This document shows, piece after piece, positions 13,901 through 28,900 of a DNA stretch of 64,000 nucleotides. Both the position numbers and the translations under genes were made by a program. Position 1 is the stretch's first letter; each line of letters opens with the position of its first letter. The stretch lies in assembly GCF_027580225.2 (NCBI RefSeq), contig NC_073348.2, positions 40,924,501-40,988,500 on the forward strand, in the 5' to 3' direction. Origin of the DNA: Misgurnus anguillicaudatus (lineage: Eukaryota; Chordata; Actinopteri; Cypriniformes; Cobitidae). The notes under the pieces are model-generated. The model searched no databases and was not told the origin of the DNA. It saw only the letters and a list, made by a program, of their open reading frames with translations.

Positions 13901-16900
13901 GGGCTTGGGCACATAAGATGAAATAAAGGGACAAGCTGTTTCTATAAGAACATTAGACACTAAAACTGGAAAAAGACGTCAGCACAGAAATAGATCTGCA
14001 TTGCATTGAGTCTTTAACCAATAACATTTTACAATCCATCAATCCTGACAGCAGACTATATTACTTACAGCATGACTTGAAAATATCTCCCAGCACAGAA
14101 GTTACTATAAATACACTGAAAATGAAATGAAATGTTGACCTTAAACAATGATCTTTGTGCAATCATTGAAAAACATCACAACAAAGATTAAAGCAAAACA
14201 CTTAAGACCAAATTTAAAGAAATTGATTCAAGGCTCTTGGGTAACTTAACCAGAATGAGACGCTCGACACAACACAAAACATTTCTGTTCATCTTCTGAG
14301 GAGTCCTGGGGTTCGTCTGCAGTCAGATTCACGTATGAGATCAGCTCACTGGAAGAGCAAAGACGACTCACAAAACAGTGATTACTGTTGACAAGACACA
14401 TTCAGAGTCATGCGCTGCCTCTCTCACCACCGTGAGGGCTCAAGTTTGGGTTTCCAGAACAACAGAAGTCCTGATTACCAGCGAGAACTTACTGAGACGT
14501 CCATCAACCATTGTCTGTCATCACTCACATCAGACACCAGAGATTTCACACATCATCCCTTATTAAAGGCTGATGGAGACAGCTACTCTGATGTAAAAAG
14601 TTATAAATTCTTGACCAAATGCGAGGGGAACCAAAGTTCAAATACACCTGTCAGCTTAGTTAAAATTCCCTACAAAACACTTAGAGATTTACACTTAGGG
14701 CCAGTGGGAGTGATATAATTTAATAATACAGACGCAACAGCTGATTTTCATAATTCAAGCAGCGCAAATTAGTTCAGGGTTGCAAATAAGCAGAGCTGAT
14801 GAAATTCAGGTGATCTACTAACACCTGATGAGCTTGAGTTCAGCACCACGGACATCACAGCTGAAAATCCGGGTTGTGTAATCCCATTTTACAAAGCCAT
14901 AGTACACTGAAAGAACTGGAGGACAAAAATGAAGGTTTACAAGAAGTTTTGAAACAGCCGCTATTGTGTGATTTCTCCTGGTGACTCCTCTTTTATTTAC
15001 TTCAGGAAATAAAAAATAACATGGCAAACAATATTTTTGAATAATGTGTTCCTCATCACAAATAAACTGTTAAGTGTTAAAAAATGCTAATTTACAAGAA
15101 AACATGTCAGATGCACTTAAGAGGGTTTTGCATCTTTTGCATCATATTTTCACCCAGAAGTTGTCGTAGATCCTTCACCCTCAAATCTTCAGCGGGCTTC
15201 CTTTAATAAAACACTTCACAGTGAACACGTCTGTCTGTCATGATTTATAACAACAGCACAGCGGTGGAGATACAGTAAGTGATCACCGACTAAGGCTTCA
15301 GTTGACTGATTCAGTAACAAGATAAGCAAAATTTTAACTTGAACATACAGTATGGAAAAGCGACTGATTTTCAGTGAAGAACAACCTACATTTGAATTCT
15401 CACGTGAAGCTATCGTATGACTTTTTTATACATCAATCATTGTTTTTAAACCCTGACAGATGTGTTCACACTAACCGGCTGTCCTTTAGGAGATACTAAG
15501 ATTGTCCACAATGTCTCCTGTTGTGCTGTGTGGAAACAGCAGATAACAGCTCACAGATTTAAAACGACATGAGGGAGAAGAAAACAATGACAAAATCTTT
15601 CTACTACTTTAAAGCTGTAACAGTTGAATGACTTACATAAGAACATTATCGGCTTCTTTCCAAGAAGAAACTAAATGCTCTGTCAGGTTGCGCAATCCAA
15701 TGAACAGCTGATACAGAAACAAGATGTGTGAGATGTCAAAGACTCGGTGTGTTACTTCCTGAAGAGAAGAGCGGCTTACAGGACGTTTATTAAAGCTTGT
15801 GTCGACTTTCATCGCTTTAATATCTCTACACCTCTGATATTTCATCATCCATGTGCGCCTGATTACATATAATCACATATATGTCCTTGACTTGTATTTA
15901 TCCTCTCGATAACTTCAATGCACTTTAATGAATTATAATAAAAATGCTTTATGATCAATCTTTAGATCAGGTGCATGTTTTTGTAAATTATTATTAGCCA
16001 AGTTAAATAAAGACTATAATAACTAACACATGTGATCAATACCCAGTTTTATGCATGATCTTGTGTGTTTGTTATGTTTTATAATGCACTAATGAATTGA
16101 TAAATATTATTAATAAATAAAATAGGGCTTCAAAGTGATTAATCACAACTAATTGTTTGCAGAATAAAAGTGTTTGTTTACATCATATATGTGTGTGATA
16201 TACACACATGCATGTATATATTTAAGAATTATTTGTATATACATTTATTTATATACAGATTATATTATATAGCATAAATATTTAATATATATATAAAAAA
16301 TTATTTAAATTAAGTTTGTATATATTTATAATTATTATACACAGTACACACATATATAGACGGTTTCAGCAGTAACAACATGAACAAGCGGCTGTTGTGG
16401 TCCGCACGTAACTTCCGGTAAACTCCGCTAATAATAAATAACAACAAAGTACTTTAAACATAGTTTATTTATATAACACGCAAAAAAACAACAACACATA
16501 GATTACCTAGGAAACCAAAACATTTGTTATTGTTCAAGAGATCAGTTTAGCAACTAGTCAGACCATTAAAAAAACGAAACCGGAAGTAAAGTTCGGATCC
16601 AGACGTGTATCACGTGCGTCCGATGAAACCGTCTACATGATGTAAACAAAACCTTTTATTCTGCAGACGATTCTTTGCGATTATTCGTTATGGAGCCCTA
16701 AAATAAACCTAATAAACATAATAAAGGACACGTGTCCCAATTATTTCAAAGATGATAACAGATTTCTACAGGATCTGTCAAAGATGGCAGCTGATAGATT
16801 GTGAAAAGACAAATGATGATGTCATGAGGTTGAAGATAACACTGTGACAGAAGTGATACTGATGAGGGTTCATGACCCCGTAATCAAAATCCAACCGGCC

Positions 16901-19900
16901 ACAGAATGATCTACATTTCCATTGACTCCATCATCAGGATCAGATCTGTCCATCTCAATATCTCAACATCAGACATCAGAGAAGATCAACAACAGGCCTC
17001 TAATTGATAAAGTCTGTCCACATTCTCGGATTATGAGCAATAGATGTCAAAGACGTTTAACCACATTTGACTTTCTGATTAACACAGATACTGAAGGTGG
17101 ACGCTATGACCACTTATATAAACATATATACCAATGCTTTACATAAAAACAAAACAGCTGTATTGCCCGCTTACAGCAGCAAATATATCAACGGTAATGG
17201 ATTGACATGTTTCTAACGTTGCTTGATATATGCACAACAAACCAGACTCTTCAGTTCCCGGTACGAGAGATTCAAAGCATTAAAGAATCACTAAAGTTTA
17301 CTCGTTGTTTGCTGGATTTACCCAAAGTTACTATCTCTGATGTGTTAAGAATTGTCCAGATGTGCAAACTCGAAAAAGGTTGAAAGTGTCGTCTTATCTC
17401 TGTCATCTTTAAGATGTGTTCAGCTAGCCTGTACTAGCAGGCCTTATATTGTGCTGTTTATTTAAGATTCATCCAGCAGCAGGATAATCACGCTAGTAAA
17501 AATGTTTGTCATTAATGTTTTTGTAATGTTGTCTTAAAGTGTCAGATAAAATAAGAGATGCAAACGAGATCTCAGTCAGACCTCATTAAAAAAAGGAGAA
17601 GTGCAACACCAACTGCATCAGGACTGGTTTTGGGATATTCACGTCAATTGTCAAAACATTTTTAGTTAGTTATTTTTAAGTTAGTATCTTGAAACATTAA
17701 AGGGTGTACAAAGCAAAAAGGACTATTCACAATGTTAAAGTCTAGACATCCATATTTGTCCCCCAGTCTCCATTATTTGTTTATTCCTGGTGCTGTTTGT
17801 TTATTTTTTTATTTATTTTTTTTAAATTCTTTTTTTGGCCATTTTGCCTTTATTTGACAGACAGTAATCAAGAGACGACATGAAAGTACAGGGTGGAAAG
17901 AGAAGCATGGGATCGACAAAGGACCTCGAGCCAGGAATCAAACTCGGGTCGCCGGAATCGCGTCGGCACCATATGTCAGAGCACTGTCTGCTACACCATC
18001 GGCTCCAACAACTGTTTGTTTATTTTAATATTTATTTTGTTTGTTGTGTGTGTTTTTTTCTTGTTGTCCTTGATATTAATTTTCTATTTGTCTTTTGCTT
18101 TTGTAATTAATAAAGCATACATAAATATGCAAAAATACAAGTTTTTACTGTTCTAATGTTTAACTTGTGTAACCACAGATGTTATCTTCACTAGTACTGA
18201 TGATAATTCAAAATTCTGAAGTGCATCAACAACAGATGAATAGCACTGTTATACGTGAAATTTCTAGCTACAACTTGTGTTAATGCAGATTAAGGGTAGC
18301 AATGTAGAAGTTGGCATGCTTTCCAGTGAGTCTAATACTGTAAACAACATGACACACAGTAGCGGTGGCTAGAAGTTCGGTCCTCCCGTCTTTAAAAATA
18401 TACTTTCATACGTTTAAATGTCATTATGGTATTAAGTGTTGAGTATTTCTTTATAAAGTAGACAAGCACTAGCTTTTTTGGCTGTTTTGGTAAGCAACGT
18501 TCCTGAATATCATAGCGCTCTACGACTCAAGCGTTCTGAGATTTTATCAGAAATATGTCATGCATCGCAGTCCATCGGAGAGCATCTTTAGTTTTCTCCT
18601 AAATTCAACAGATTTGATTCCAAGGTTTCTTACAAATCCAGAGCTGTTGTTTGTAAATGTGAATAAACGTCATGTGATTTCTGCTTCTCCAAGTTCATAA
18701 AAATCTTGATGTCCATTTGGTTATGAGTCACAGGATGACTGGCGTCCCCGAGGATGGGTTACAGAGATGCACCCTCGAGGAACGGCCTGTTATTGTAAGC
18801 TGCTGGGGAATGCTGGGTAAATATTTAGTCTGACAGAACAAGCAGTAATAAATTACAGGTTTTTAGCCGATCTCTCGTCCCGGCTGCCGCGGAGAGAAAC
18901 AGCTGGGGGTATGAGGCGACGTTTGGCAGGCGTGACCGGCGAGTTGCTCAATGAATAATGGATTTGTGATCGTTCGCTGGCCTGGCGTCATCTGCTCGCA
19001 CACTGTATCATGTGGCACATTATATCTTTGGGTCAAAAACTCAAAGCCATGTATTAGTGTCAAGACACATCAACTCAATATGTTCCGTTCGTAAACTGTT
19101 TAGATCATTTTTACATTACAGTCAATCTGTGATGGACCCCGGGGGCCAAAGAAATAAGTTTTTGACGGTTTCTGGCAAGTTTTATATCCAACCTATTTTC
19201 ATCAAACACTGGACATCTAAGAATACAGTGCAGATGAGGACAAACTCGATCTGCCGTCCCCTGAACAGAAAACACTTCAGTGTTAAAAACCATCAAGTCA
19301 AACTTCTTCATCGTGCCAACATCACCTGAAGCTACATTAAACATCACAATACTGTACATCTAAACCTAACCTTTAAAATCACAGCATGACCTTTAGGGCT
19401 AAACATACAGCATCATGGTAATAAATATGTTGAATGTGAAAGGATAAAAATAAAGAAACAACCCATCTATAGCATTCTCACAAAATTAAGATAATGATAT
19501 GAATCAGTCACCGTGGTTACTGAATTAAAGGTGCCAAAGAATGCATTGTAATAATATGTTAAATTGCTTTCTGATATCTACACAGAAGGTCTGTGGTTTT
19601 ATTAAGTGTAAAAATGATCCAGAGTCAGTTTTTCATGTCCATTAACAGCCCTAGGATTTGCCTTTAGAATGAAATGGTCTATTATTATCTTATTTGAAAG
19701 GGTCATGAATAATAATGTCAAGCTCTGCTCTGATTGGCTGTTTCTCCTTCAGTAGCTCTGTGTGTGTGTAAACAGATCTTATGTTTGAGTCTGTATCAGA
19801 TTTTGAGGAATAATCAATTGTTTGGAGATTGTTAATGGACGTTTCTGAGTGTTAGTTTGTGTTTTCTTCAGTATGGATCTAGAAGAACTTCAGCCTAAAC

Positions 19901-22900
19901 GTTAGCATATAGCATTAACTCAGCAGTCACAACTTTGTTATTAGCATTGTAACAACATTGTAGTTAATTTAATTTTGTGGTGTACATCTGGACTATAACG
20001 TCACAGTTGGTGTTATGTTGTGATTGTTCTGTTTTTCAGCGGTCCTTTTCATTTATGAAGTTTAAATACAATAGTGTTTGAGGCTCATATGTCATTACCA
20101 TGTACAGAGGTCTTAGTATTCATTTATGCCTACATAAATACAATTTTACATTCTATGGCACCTTTAACTAATCTCTGACTGAATGTTTAGTTTAAATACT
20201 TACAGAAATAGTTTGGTTGAAATAAATAGTATATTAATCATTCATTTATGTATCTTCTACCACGGGTCTGTTAAATGCTGTATTCTGATTGGTTGAGAAA
20301 TGTTCTGTGGGTATGCATTAATTTCTGATAACCGCACACCTACCTTGTCAAATATCTTAAAAATAGGCACCAGAGCAGTGTTTGTGGTAACCGTGGTATA
20401 AGAAGAATAATTGACTCCGGTCCTTTGAATTATTTGAAAATAATGCACACCCGCAGTGTAACGCATTGCACCTTTGGTGTGCACTATTTTCTTATAATTC
20501 AATGGCCCATCGTCAATTATTCCTGACTTCATGTATTGATTCATTACTTGTCACCAAAATTAGCCATGCATTGGTTATTGGACTCACCATAGTGTAGGAA
20601 ACAGATCTTACTGCTTAAGTAAACTAAAAGTGAGCACATGGACATTCCAGGAATCCATTAAACAGGTGCTGAGCACTTAACTTATATCACAGAGCATACA
20701 GGAGGCAGACCTTCATATCTAATACAAAACAAGTCAATGTAAAGGTGTTATCTTAACAGGACTGAGGTGGTCATGCATGAATTGTCTTTAACACACACGT
20801 GACCTGGTGTTCACGCTCGACTGTAATCGTATCAGTCACACACTTATTAAAGGCTGCGATGGGGAATTTAACTGGAGCTGTGATGCTGACAGCTTATGCT
20901 CTGTGTTACCGTCACATTCCTGCCATCAATTAAACCCTCGTCCCCTCAAACCTCACAATGTTAACGCCTCGCGACAGGCAGACACATCGCTCGACCGCTC
21001 CGTTCTTCTTGAGTTCTGTTTAAAAGGAAAAGCAACTACAGGAGATCCGTCACAAGCAAAAATAAATGTCAAGCATTTCGCTTAACAGCTTGATAACGGC
21101 AAGGGTGAGAAAACGTACACTTTTCACAGTCGATAGGATTAAAGTTCGTGCAGAATCTGGCAACGGCATCCATCAAAGTGGCCGTGTAATGGGAAAAACC
21201 TCAGCACCATTAACCAGAAACAACATTTAAAAGTCTTTCCGCTAGCATCAATACAGATCCCAAAGAGAAAGGGTCACAGTGTAACAGACTCATCATCAGT
21301 CACATGATCCTCACCACATCAATGTCACAATAAACACATCACATCAACAGCTGGATTCACAATTACACATCAGTCTCATGAAAACACTGACACTTCTACA
21401 CGGACCCTAACAGGAAAATTAAGCGTTTTTGGACCATAGTGTGCCAATAACTTCCATAGTAGGAAAAATAATGGTGACTTTAGTAAATGCATTAGCTAAC
21501 ATGAATTAACAATAAGCAATCTAGTTCTTTATCATTTATTAATCTTTGTAAATGTAAATAAACACTGAAAAAAAACAACTTGTAAAATTTACTTTAAAAA
21601 TCCTTGTAACAATTTGCACGAACCTTTTTTAAGTAAAATGTACTGCTTTTTTAAATACAACTTAGCTACTAAAATCATATAAAATCTACTTAATAATGCA
21701 TGAAAAACATATGTTAAATAATTATGTATTTAGAAGTTAGATTTATTTTAATCGTCTAGGTAAAGTCTATTTTAATTAAAGCATTGCTGTCCTAAAAATA
21801 TTTGATAAATCGTATTTACTGTTTATTATTTTCTTTAACATAGTTCTATGGACTTTTATTTTTATTGTTATAAATGGCATTATATAACACAAAATTCATG
21901 TCTGACTATAAGTCAGTCATTGAATAAACTTGATTCTGAACAGAAACGAACACAAGATGCAAAGCTCGTCACAACATGTATTTAGCCCATTATTTAAACA
22001 TATTAAACATTATTTATCAAACTCTTTTGATGCATGTGCAGCAGGCAGGTATTTTGACATGACACATGATGCACATGGTTCACATGATGCACCGAACACA
22101 TATTTTTATTTCCCACCCCTTGGAAAAGAATTCACCGGCCGCCAGTTGTTGACAGAAAACGTTTGATTTTAAAAATCTATTAGAAAATGCAAAAAATAAC
22201 AAGCTGAAGAAGTATTGTTATTTGTTAGTTCATGTTAGTTAATGCATTAACTAATGTCAACAAATACAACCTTCTTATAAAGTATTGCCAGTATTGTAAA
22301 GTATTACCCCAGATCTGTTATGCTACAAACCTTGTTCAAAATATCTTGCCTTGTGTTCAGCATAATTTGTACAGGTTTAAAACAAGGTAATGGTGAGTAA
22401 ATGAGGACAGAATTGTAATTGTTGGGTGAACTACACTAAATAATTTATTTTAGCATCATTCTACTTCAATAATTAATTTCATCCAGTACATACATTACAT
22501 ACTATGAATTTGGGGGATAAATTGTATTTAATAGTCATGAAAAAAGCATCATAATGCAAAGAATCTCAATGGTCCCAAAAGACATGAACAGGACCCATTG
22601 ATGGGTTTCACCCAAATGTTCTCACAAACCAACAAAGGCCTGAGATCTGTTGTCTGCAGGGTTTATGATGGTACACGGCCACAGCTCGAGCTAACTAAAC
22701 ATTTTCTCTCTCATAAAGTCACTTTCTTTAGTGCTGAAAAACTGTGAATGTGAATAGCGGAGAAACGCTTTACAGATGCCAAAACACACAGCTGAGCTCA
22801 GAGAGTCTGTCTCAGGAAAAACAAATACTTGCTTTAATGAATCTATCACTGGTTTAATTCTATCACCACCAACCTAACTCACTGACTAAATAACTAACAG

Positions 22901-25900
22901 TAGTGATGACAATGATGCTATAAAGCACATTTTTCAATTGTTAATAGTTTTCCAGAGCGTTGGTAATCTTATGTATTTCAAAAGCAAACACTGACTTTAA
23001 ACTCAACCCTGTGTTGAGATCTCTGATTCATTGGTGGCATATAACCAGAACACTACTAAACAAACTAATGCATTTAACCATAGTGTACATATATATACAT
23101 TAGTGGTCGACAGATATATTGCAGAAGCCGACATATCAGCCGATATTTGCCATATTTATAATCGGCATCAACCACCTCTCACTCTTACCGAGTGAAGTAA
23201 CTTTAAGGAATTAAGTACTGTTTTTGTCATTAATTATACATGTTATCTATAATCTTTTGTTGGATTAAAGAAGCAGTAATTATTTACCACATTACAATTT
23301 TTTAATTAAGAGAATATTGTACGGAGCCCCTAAGGTGACGTGAAGCAAAAATTAAATAAAGTTTAGTTTAGAAACAATCGCGTGCGCATGTGAAAGTGTA
23401 AGTTAAACATGCGCATGCAATAGATTTCACGTGCTCACCCGATAGATTCACGTGCGCACACGATAGATTCACGCGAGCATGCAAAACTAAACTTAAAAAA
23501 AATTAATTCTGCACATGAAGGTTTAGCGTGAGCACATGAAACTAAACTTTTGATTTTTCTACTCCAATGTCACCTTAGGGGCTCGGTAATATTGAAGAAA
23601 TATTATGCAAAATAAATGTTCATTTAGTTTCACTAATTGTTTGTATGTTTCTCAGTTACTACAAATATATTTTAAATATCTGCCACCAAAAAACCTACTA
23701 TACCACTACTATACATAAATTATAAAACCGTATCCGCACAAACCTCTGGTATTTTTAAAGATATAACATCTACTGGACCACACACACCACAGTAACGTCC
23801 TGAACAAACAAACACACGAGTAATTCTCAAACAGCAGCAAATCAGCTCCGAAACCAACGTCCAGTATGAATCACCCCCATCTGCCCCATTCATCCACGTC
23901 AGACTGAGACGAGACAGTCGGACACCCACGCTGCTTATTTACAGCCCAGCACCTCACTGAAAACCTGGTCAGTGTCTCTCTGATGACCTCTGACCCTCCT
24001 CATCCTGCACGGTCAAACGTCCAGTGACCCAATGCGTGTGCACGCTAGATCTGGCGTGACATTGGACAGGAGGGCTTTATTGTCCCTATCAGATCTGAGC
24101 TCTTCCTGTCATGGCGGGCGGCACATGTCTTACGCTGACTAATGATGAGCTGTAAAGATAAAGAAGGAATTCTCTCCAGCACACAGACTGATGAAATAAA
24201 AACGCTCTTACGCTCAAGTTCCTGTCCCAGATCTGAATGGTTCCATCTTGGCAGCCCGCGGCGATGAGTTTCCCATCCCGACTGTATGTGCAGCAGGTGG
24301 GCGTCACTTTCTTACCCTGCAGCGATCGAGGCTTAAACACCGACTTGTGCTTCTTCTCCGAGTTCAGGTCCCATGTCCGTACCGTCCTGAAGATTGGAGA
24401 AAAATAACAATAAACAGCTAATCACAGTCACATAAACAGATATAGATGGAAAACTATTTGCCTGCAAACCAGTGTAGGGCCATAGGATTTCTGCGATGCG
24501 AAAAACACGGATGGAATCAAAGCATAAAAATGGGATTTACTGTACAACGCGGAATGTCACAGAATTTGGCAAATTTTTGATTCAGTCATTTGTTAAGGGC
24601 ATTATAACTCATTATCAAATGGTATGGTTTTATTAATCAGCAAAAAAATGACAGAAATGTGCTGAAAATGTTTTCCTTTTGTGTAACGTTCGCCTTAAAG
24701 AAAGCTACGTCTGTTTCTCCTCATGCATTGCAAACAATGACAAGCGTGACCTCATCAAAGCGCAGGCACGTTTCGTCAAAGCCCAGGACAGTATACCTTC
24801 TCCCCGTGTCCGCCTTGCATCTCGCGCACGTCCGCATAGCTTTGAAAGTATACTTACAGGGTCATTCACAAATTCAGTATAGATGAAGAAAAGTAGCTGA
24901 TCCACTACTACAAGCTAAGTTGAGTGTATAGCTCGTATACAGTATGTTCCTCAGACAACATAAGGGCTCACATCCGAAACGCGCACATAAGAGCATTGGC
25001 TCCTGTAATTTTAAATAAAACATTCAATAAATTGTTGTTAAATTGTATTTGTTTAATGTTTTTGCAGAAATGCTCCGATCGGGATTTTTCCAGCCGATAC
25101 CAAGTACAGATGTCTTGTCATCATGATCGCCCGATACTGATTCTTCAAGCTAATACAATATTTTGTGTGTTTGAAAGCATAGGGCCTTTTCTTTCATTTG
25201 ATAGATTGTATTTTTATACATTTAAAGAGGAACATTTTCTGGAAGGCATTAAACTTTTGTGAAAATTTTAAAAAGTGCTGGCACTGGCTGGTAACTGTTT
25301 TTTTAAATGCTGGCGGAGAAAGAGTTAAATGATTATTTAGTGTGTATATCTGCAATTTTGCTGTTTTTCTCTGCATTTGTAGCCTACAGTGATAAATCAC
25401 AGCACAACATAGACACACACATAACCCCGCGAGGTCTTCTAGTGTCCATAACAAACACATGGTATGAGTCAGCCAATGAGCACGGCTGATTCTCAGATGA
25501 GGGGTCATAAAGCAAAGAAACGCAAGAGGACGGTAGACCCGCATGACGGCCATATCTGAAAGAGCCATGAAATTCTCATTTTCTTTCCTCCATCTGCAGA
25601 AGATATCACAGACGCTGAGACAGACACAGGCAAATAAAAACATACAGATGGATGCAGATCAATAGATGTGGCCTGCAATGAGAGTCACAGATCTGCTGGA
25701 GTCAATGTGTGGGGTTCAGGGGTCAGTATGAAGGTGTAGACAGACTGATGGATGATACAGTAGAGACAGAGAGAGATCTGAATGGATCATGACAACATTC
25801 TGACAGCACCAACAAGCTCGTAATGTAGTCGTTCTTTATTTTGTTACAGATGGCAGCACACACACAGTCTGTTCATTGACTGCAAATCTAAACGACTGAT

Positions 25901-28900
25901 CAGGGAAACCAGTTCATCTGGAAATAAAGTACTGAGTTAAAACAAGGACTGGGACGAATAATCGTGCAAATACCCTTTTTTCAATGAATTACGGTGAAAT
26001 GCAGTCACATCCAAAAGCCAGAGGGCGCTCTCGTGCAGAAACTCCATTTGTGCCGCAGAAGAAGTAAAATTACAAACTCTATTCCAGGAAATGTCGCTTT
26101 TCTATAAATTGTTTCACGTATTTTTTATAATTACACGTTTACATCAGCCCGACGTCCTGGGGATATTGGCTGTTTCTCAATTCCAAGAACGCAAAGAACG
26201 TACTTGCGCTCTCGTGGAGATCGGGCAACCTGGGAAGAACGAACTCAGAATGTCGCGAGAACACCGAATGCACTTGTGACCTATGCCATTGTTTTGCCGC
26301 AATGACTTCTGGGACGTAACGCGATTTCAGCGTGCAAATGTGCACTTGATTCATCCTCAATATCAAGAACACATCCGGGTATTTTCATGCGTCCTCTGTA
26401 CTTGCGTTCGTGAGAACTGGAATTGAACTTTGACGGTTAATGATGACGTAGAGCGAGAACACAAGAACGCTCGATCACTTAAGAACGTATATTGAGAAAC
26501 AGACACTGTGAATTCCTGTCGGGCTACCAAATTGTTTGCTCTGCACGTTGAGCTATTTTAGGGAGGAAAAATATTTTTATTTTTGGAGTTCTCTCTAATT
26601 AAGTTATCAGGTATTCCAGATGAACCTTTTAACCAACAAAACCAACTATGCCTGGTTGCTTTATAGCCAGTGGTTGTGTCTAATTATGTGGTTTCTGTCT
26701 TGGATCTTTATGATGGTAATGACTTAAAGAGAAACCTTCATGGTACAGCAGGGTAAAGCTTTAAAACCTCTTCTTTAAAATTCACTGAAGCACGTCAACA
26801 CTTCTGTCAACAGACTCGTCCATCTCACTTAAGTTCCTCAGATCTTCAGTTGTCCACCGTTATCTCAGACACACACAGCGAATGCTGAAGGTGAGAAATG
26901 AGAGCGTGAGGTCAGGACACATCAACCTGTTTACACAGCAGACGCTGCAGGCAGACGGACGCCCGGGTCGTACATGTTCAAGAGCCCTTTTACTGTGTCG
27001 ACCAGCTGTGACCTCACAGGTCAGAGGTCACCTCAGATACACATAAACACACAGATAACTTCAATAGTGTCCAGCGCTGGATTCCAGCACAGCGACACGC
27101 TCACCGTGTTTAGATAAGATGGGGAGTGTGGTGATGCCAGGGCAAACAAATGTCAAACATAACCGGCTGTCTGTCTGTCTGTCTGTCTGAGGAGGTGAAA
27201 CTCATCACTTGAGTAAGTGCAGCTTTTTCAAAAGACACCAGATTTAAAACAGGAAGAAATATCCAGCTTTATGAAAACCTATTTAGATATCGAAGGCCGC
27301 ATTTACAATGCATGTTCAATTTCTGCTCTTTTTTCTGTCATGTGGCACAGATTGATTGTACATGACACACGAACATGTAAGCAGAAAAAAAGTGCAAAGA
27401 TACTGACATTCTCAGATCAGTTTTAGCCCTCATTCATATGTGACATAAATCGGATACGAATCGGATAAATGCATTCGGTCTTCAACTGGTGGTCCGTGGT
27501 GGAATTACTAGGGGTCCTCCAAATATTGTTTGAATGCAAAATAATATTTTGGAAAAATGAAAGTGGGCATCAAACAGAAATGTATTAATAGGCTAATAAT
27601 AAAAAATGAAAACTTAAAATGAAAAGCATAACTTTCCCACAATATAATGCATTCAGTTAAAATGTTATGAAGTATGCCAAAATATATTATTTTTATAATT
27701 TGATACATGTACTGGGAGACTGTGCTCCTCCTCTCGATCCACTAAGGGGTCCTTGGCCTAAAAAAGGTTGAAGATCTCTGCTTTTAATAACACATTCTTT
27801 ACTTTCACTACAAAAACAAATGTCATTTGTGTTGATTTTCAGAGGAAGAAACCCAGTAAAAGTTGTGACAGTTTACAATCTTACACCTGTTTGCAAATAG
27901 ACCCTCAGGTTTGGCCCCTTCAGGGGTCTTCAAGATTCTCAAAGCCAACCAATCAGATTCTATCTGGTGTTTTGACACAGAAGCATTTGGGAAATTTCTC
28001 CGGTTGGATGGAAAAGGAGGACGGCATTCAAAAGAAGATTGATCAAAGCAGCGTGAGGGCTGTGTCTGTGATTGTGTGTTAACACCTCAATGATTATGAA
28101 GAGTCGGGTTTGTTTTATTTCATGGGTCATGAGAGTTTTAAAGGTGAAAGCAATGCATAATGCTGGGTGGGCCGATAAGACGCTATTCATCTGTACTGCA
28201 CTCCATCCAATAAATGATGAGACCCCCTGATCTGAGACTCATTATGAGGTTTAACATAAGAGCTTTTAAAAGGCTTGGACCAATTAAACACGATCATCCC
28301 AAACATCAGGTTCTGAAGCGTCTTAATACTTAACACAATCTGCTTCATTGAACAATACAGGGGTCCACACATTCAAGTGCACTCAGCGGTATGCAGGACT
28401 ATGGAAGACTTCATATGTAAGGAGGAACATAGTTTCAGATGATCTGTACTTTATGTGAACCCGATGTAAATGCCCTGACTTGTTCACAATCCATAAGAAC
28501 TGTACATCATTTGGACCATAAAATGCAAAAAAAAAAAAAATTATTTAGATTATGTGAGATGTTGGCCATGAAATCCTAAAGTATTTAAAATGTGATTTTC
28601 AGCACAGTATGTTAACAAATAACAGTCATGGTGTTAATGTCATTGATGGTTGAGAAAGACAACCGTGAATGATATTTTGCTTTAAGAATTGTCAAGTCCA
28701 ATTGTGCATGTGCAAAATTTGTCAATCCAATTAATCATTATGACAATAAAGTTTACATGCACCCCAAACATTGCAATCTGATTAAAATGTTTATTTACAT
28801 GTACATTTAATATAATCTGACCAAACGTCTGCACAAGCACACAGGCAGGGTTGCCAGATTTGTGTATCAAAACCAGCCCAATGGACATTAAAAACGAACC

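Larger units (their letters stand above)
10024..24211. other. wdr70 intron 10 (14.2 kb)
   Basis: Transposon-rich: entries at 10613-11207, 12530-12700, 13070-13858, 16123-16700, 17800-18010, 19529-20163, 20256-20525, 21480-22300 and 23321-23587. GC-richer stretches at 18730-19010 and 20770-21060 look non-repetitive. No exon or RNA gene was recognised. Confidence 0.65.

Noticed and set aside
17880..18156. Two overlapping frames of 76 and 87 codons
   Set aside because: They lie over an antisense SINE and the Phe/Val/Leu-rich AT tract beside it.
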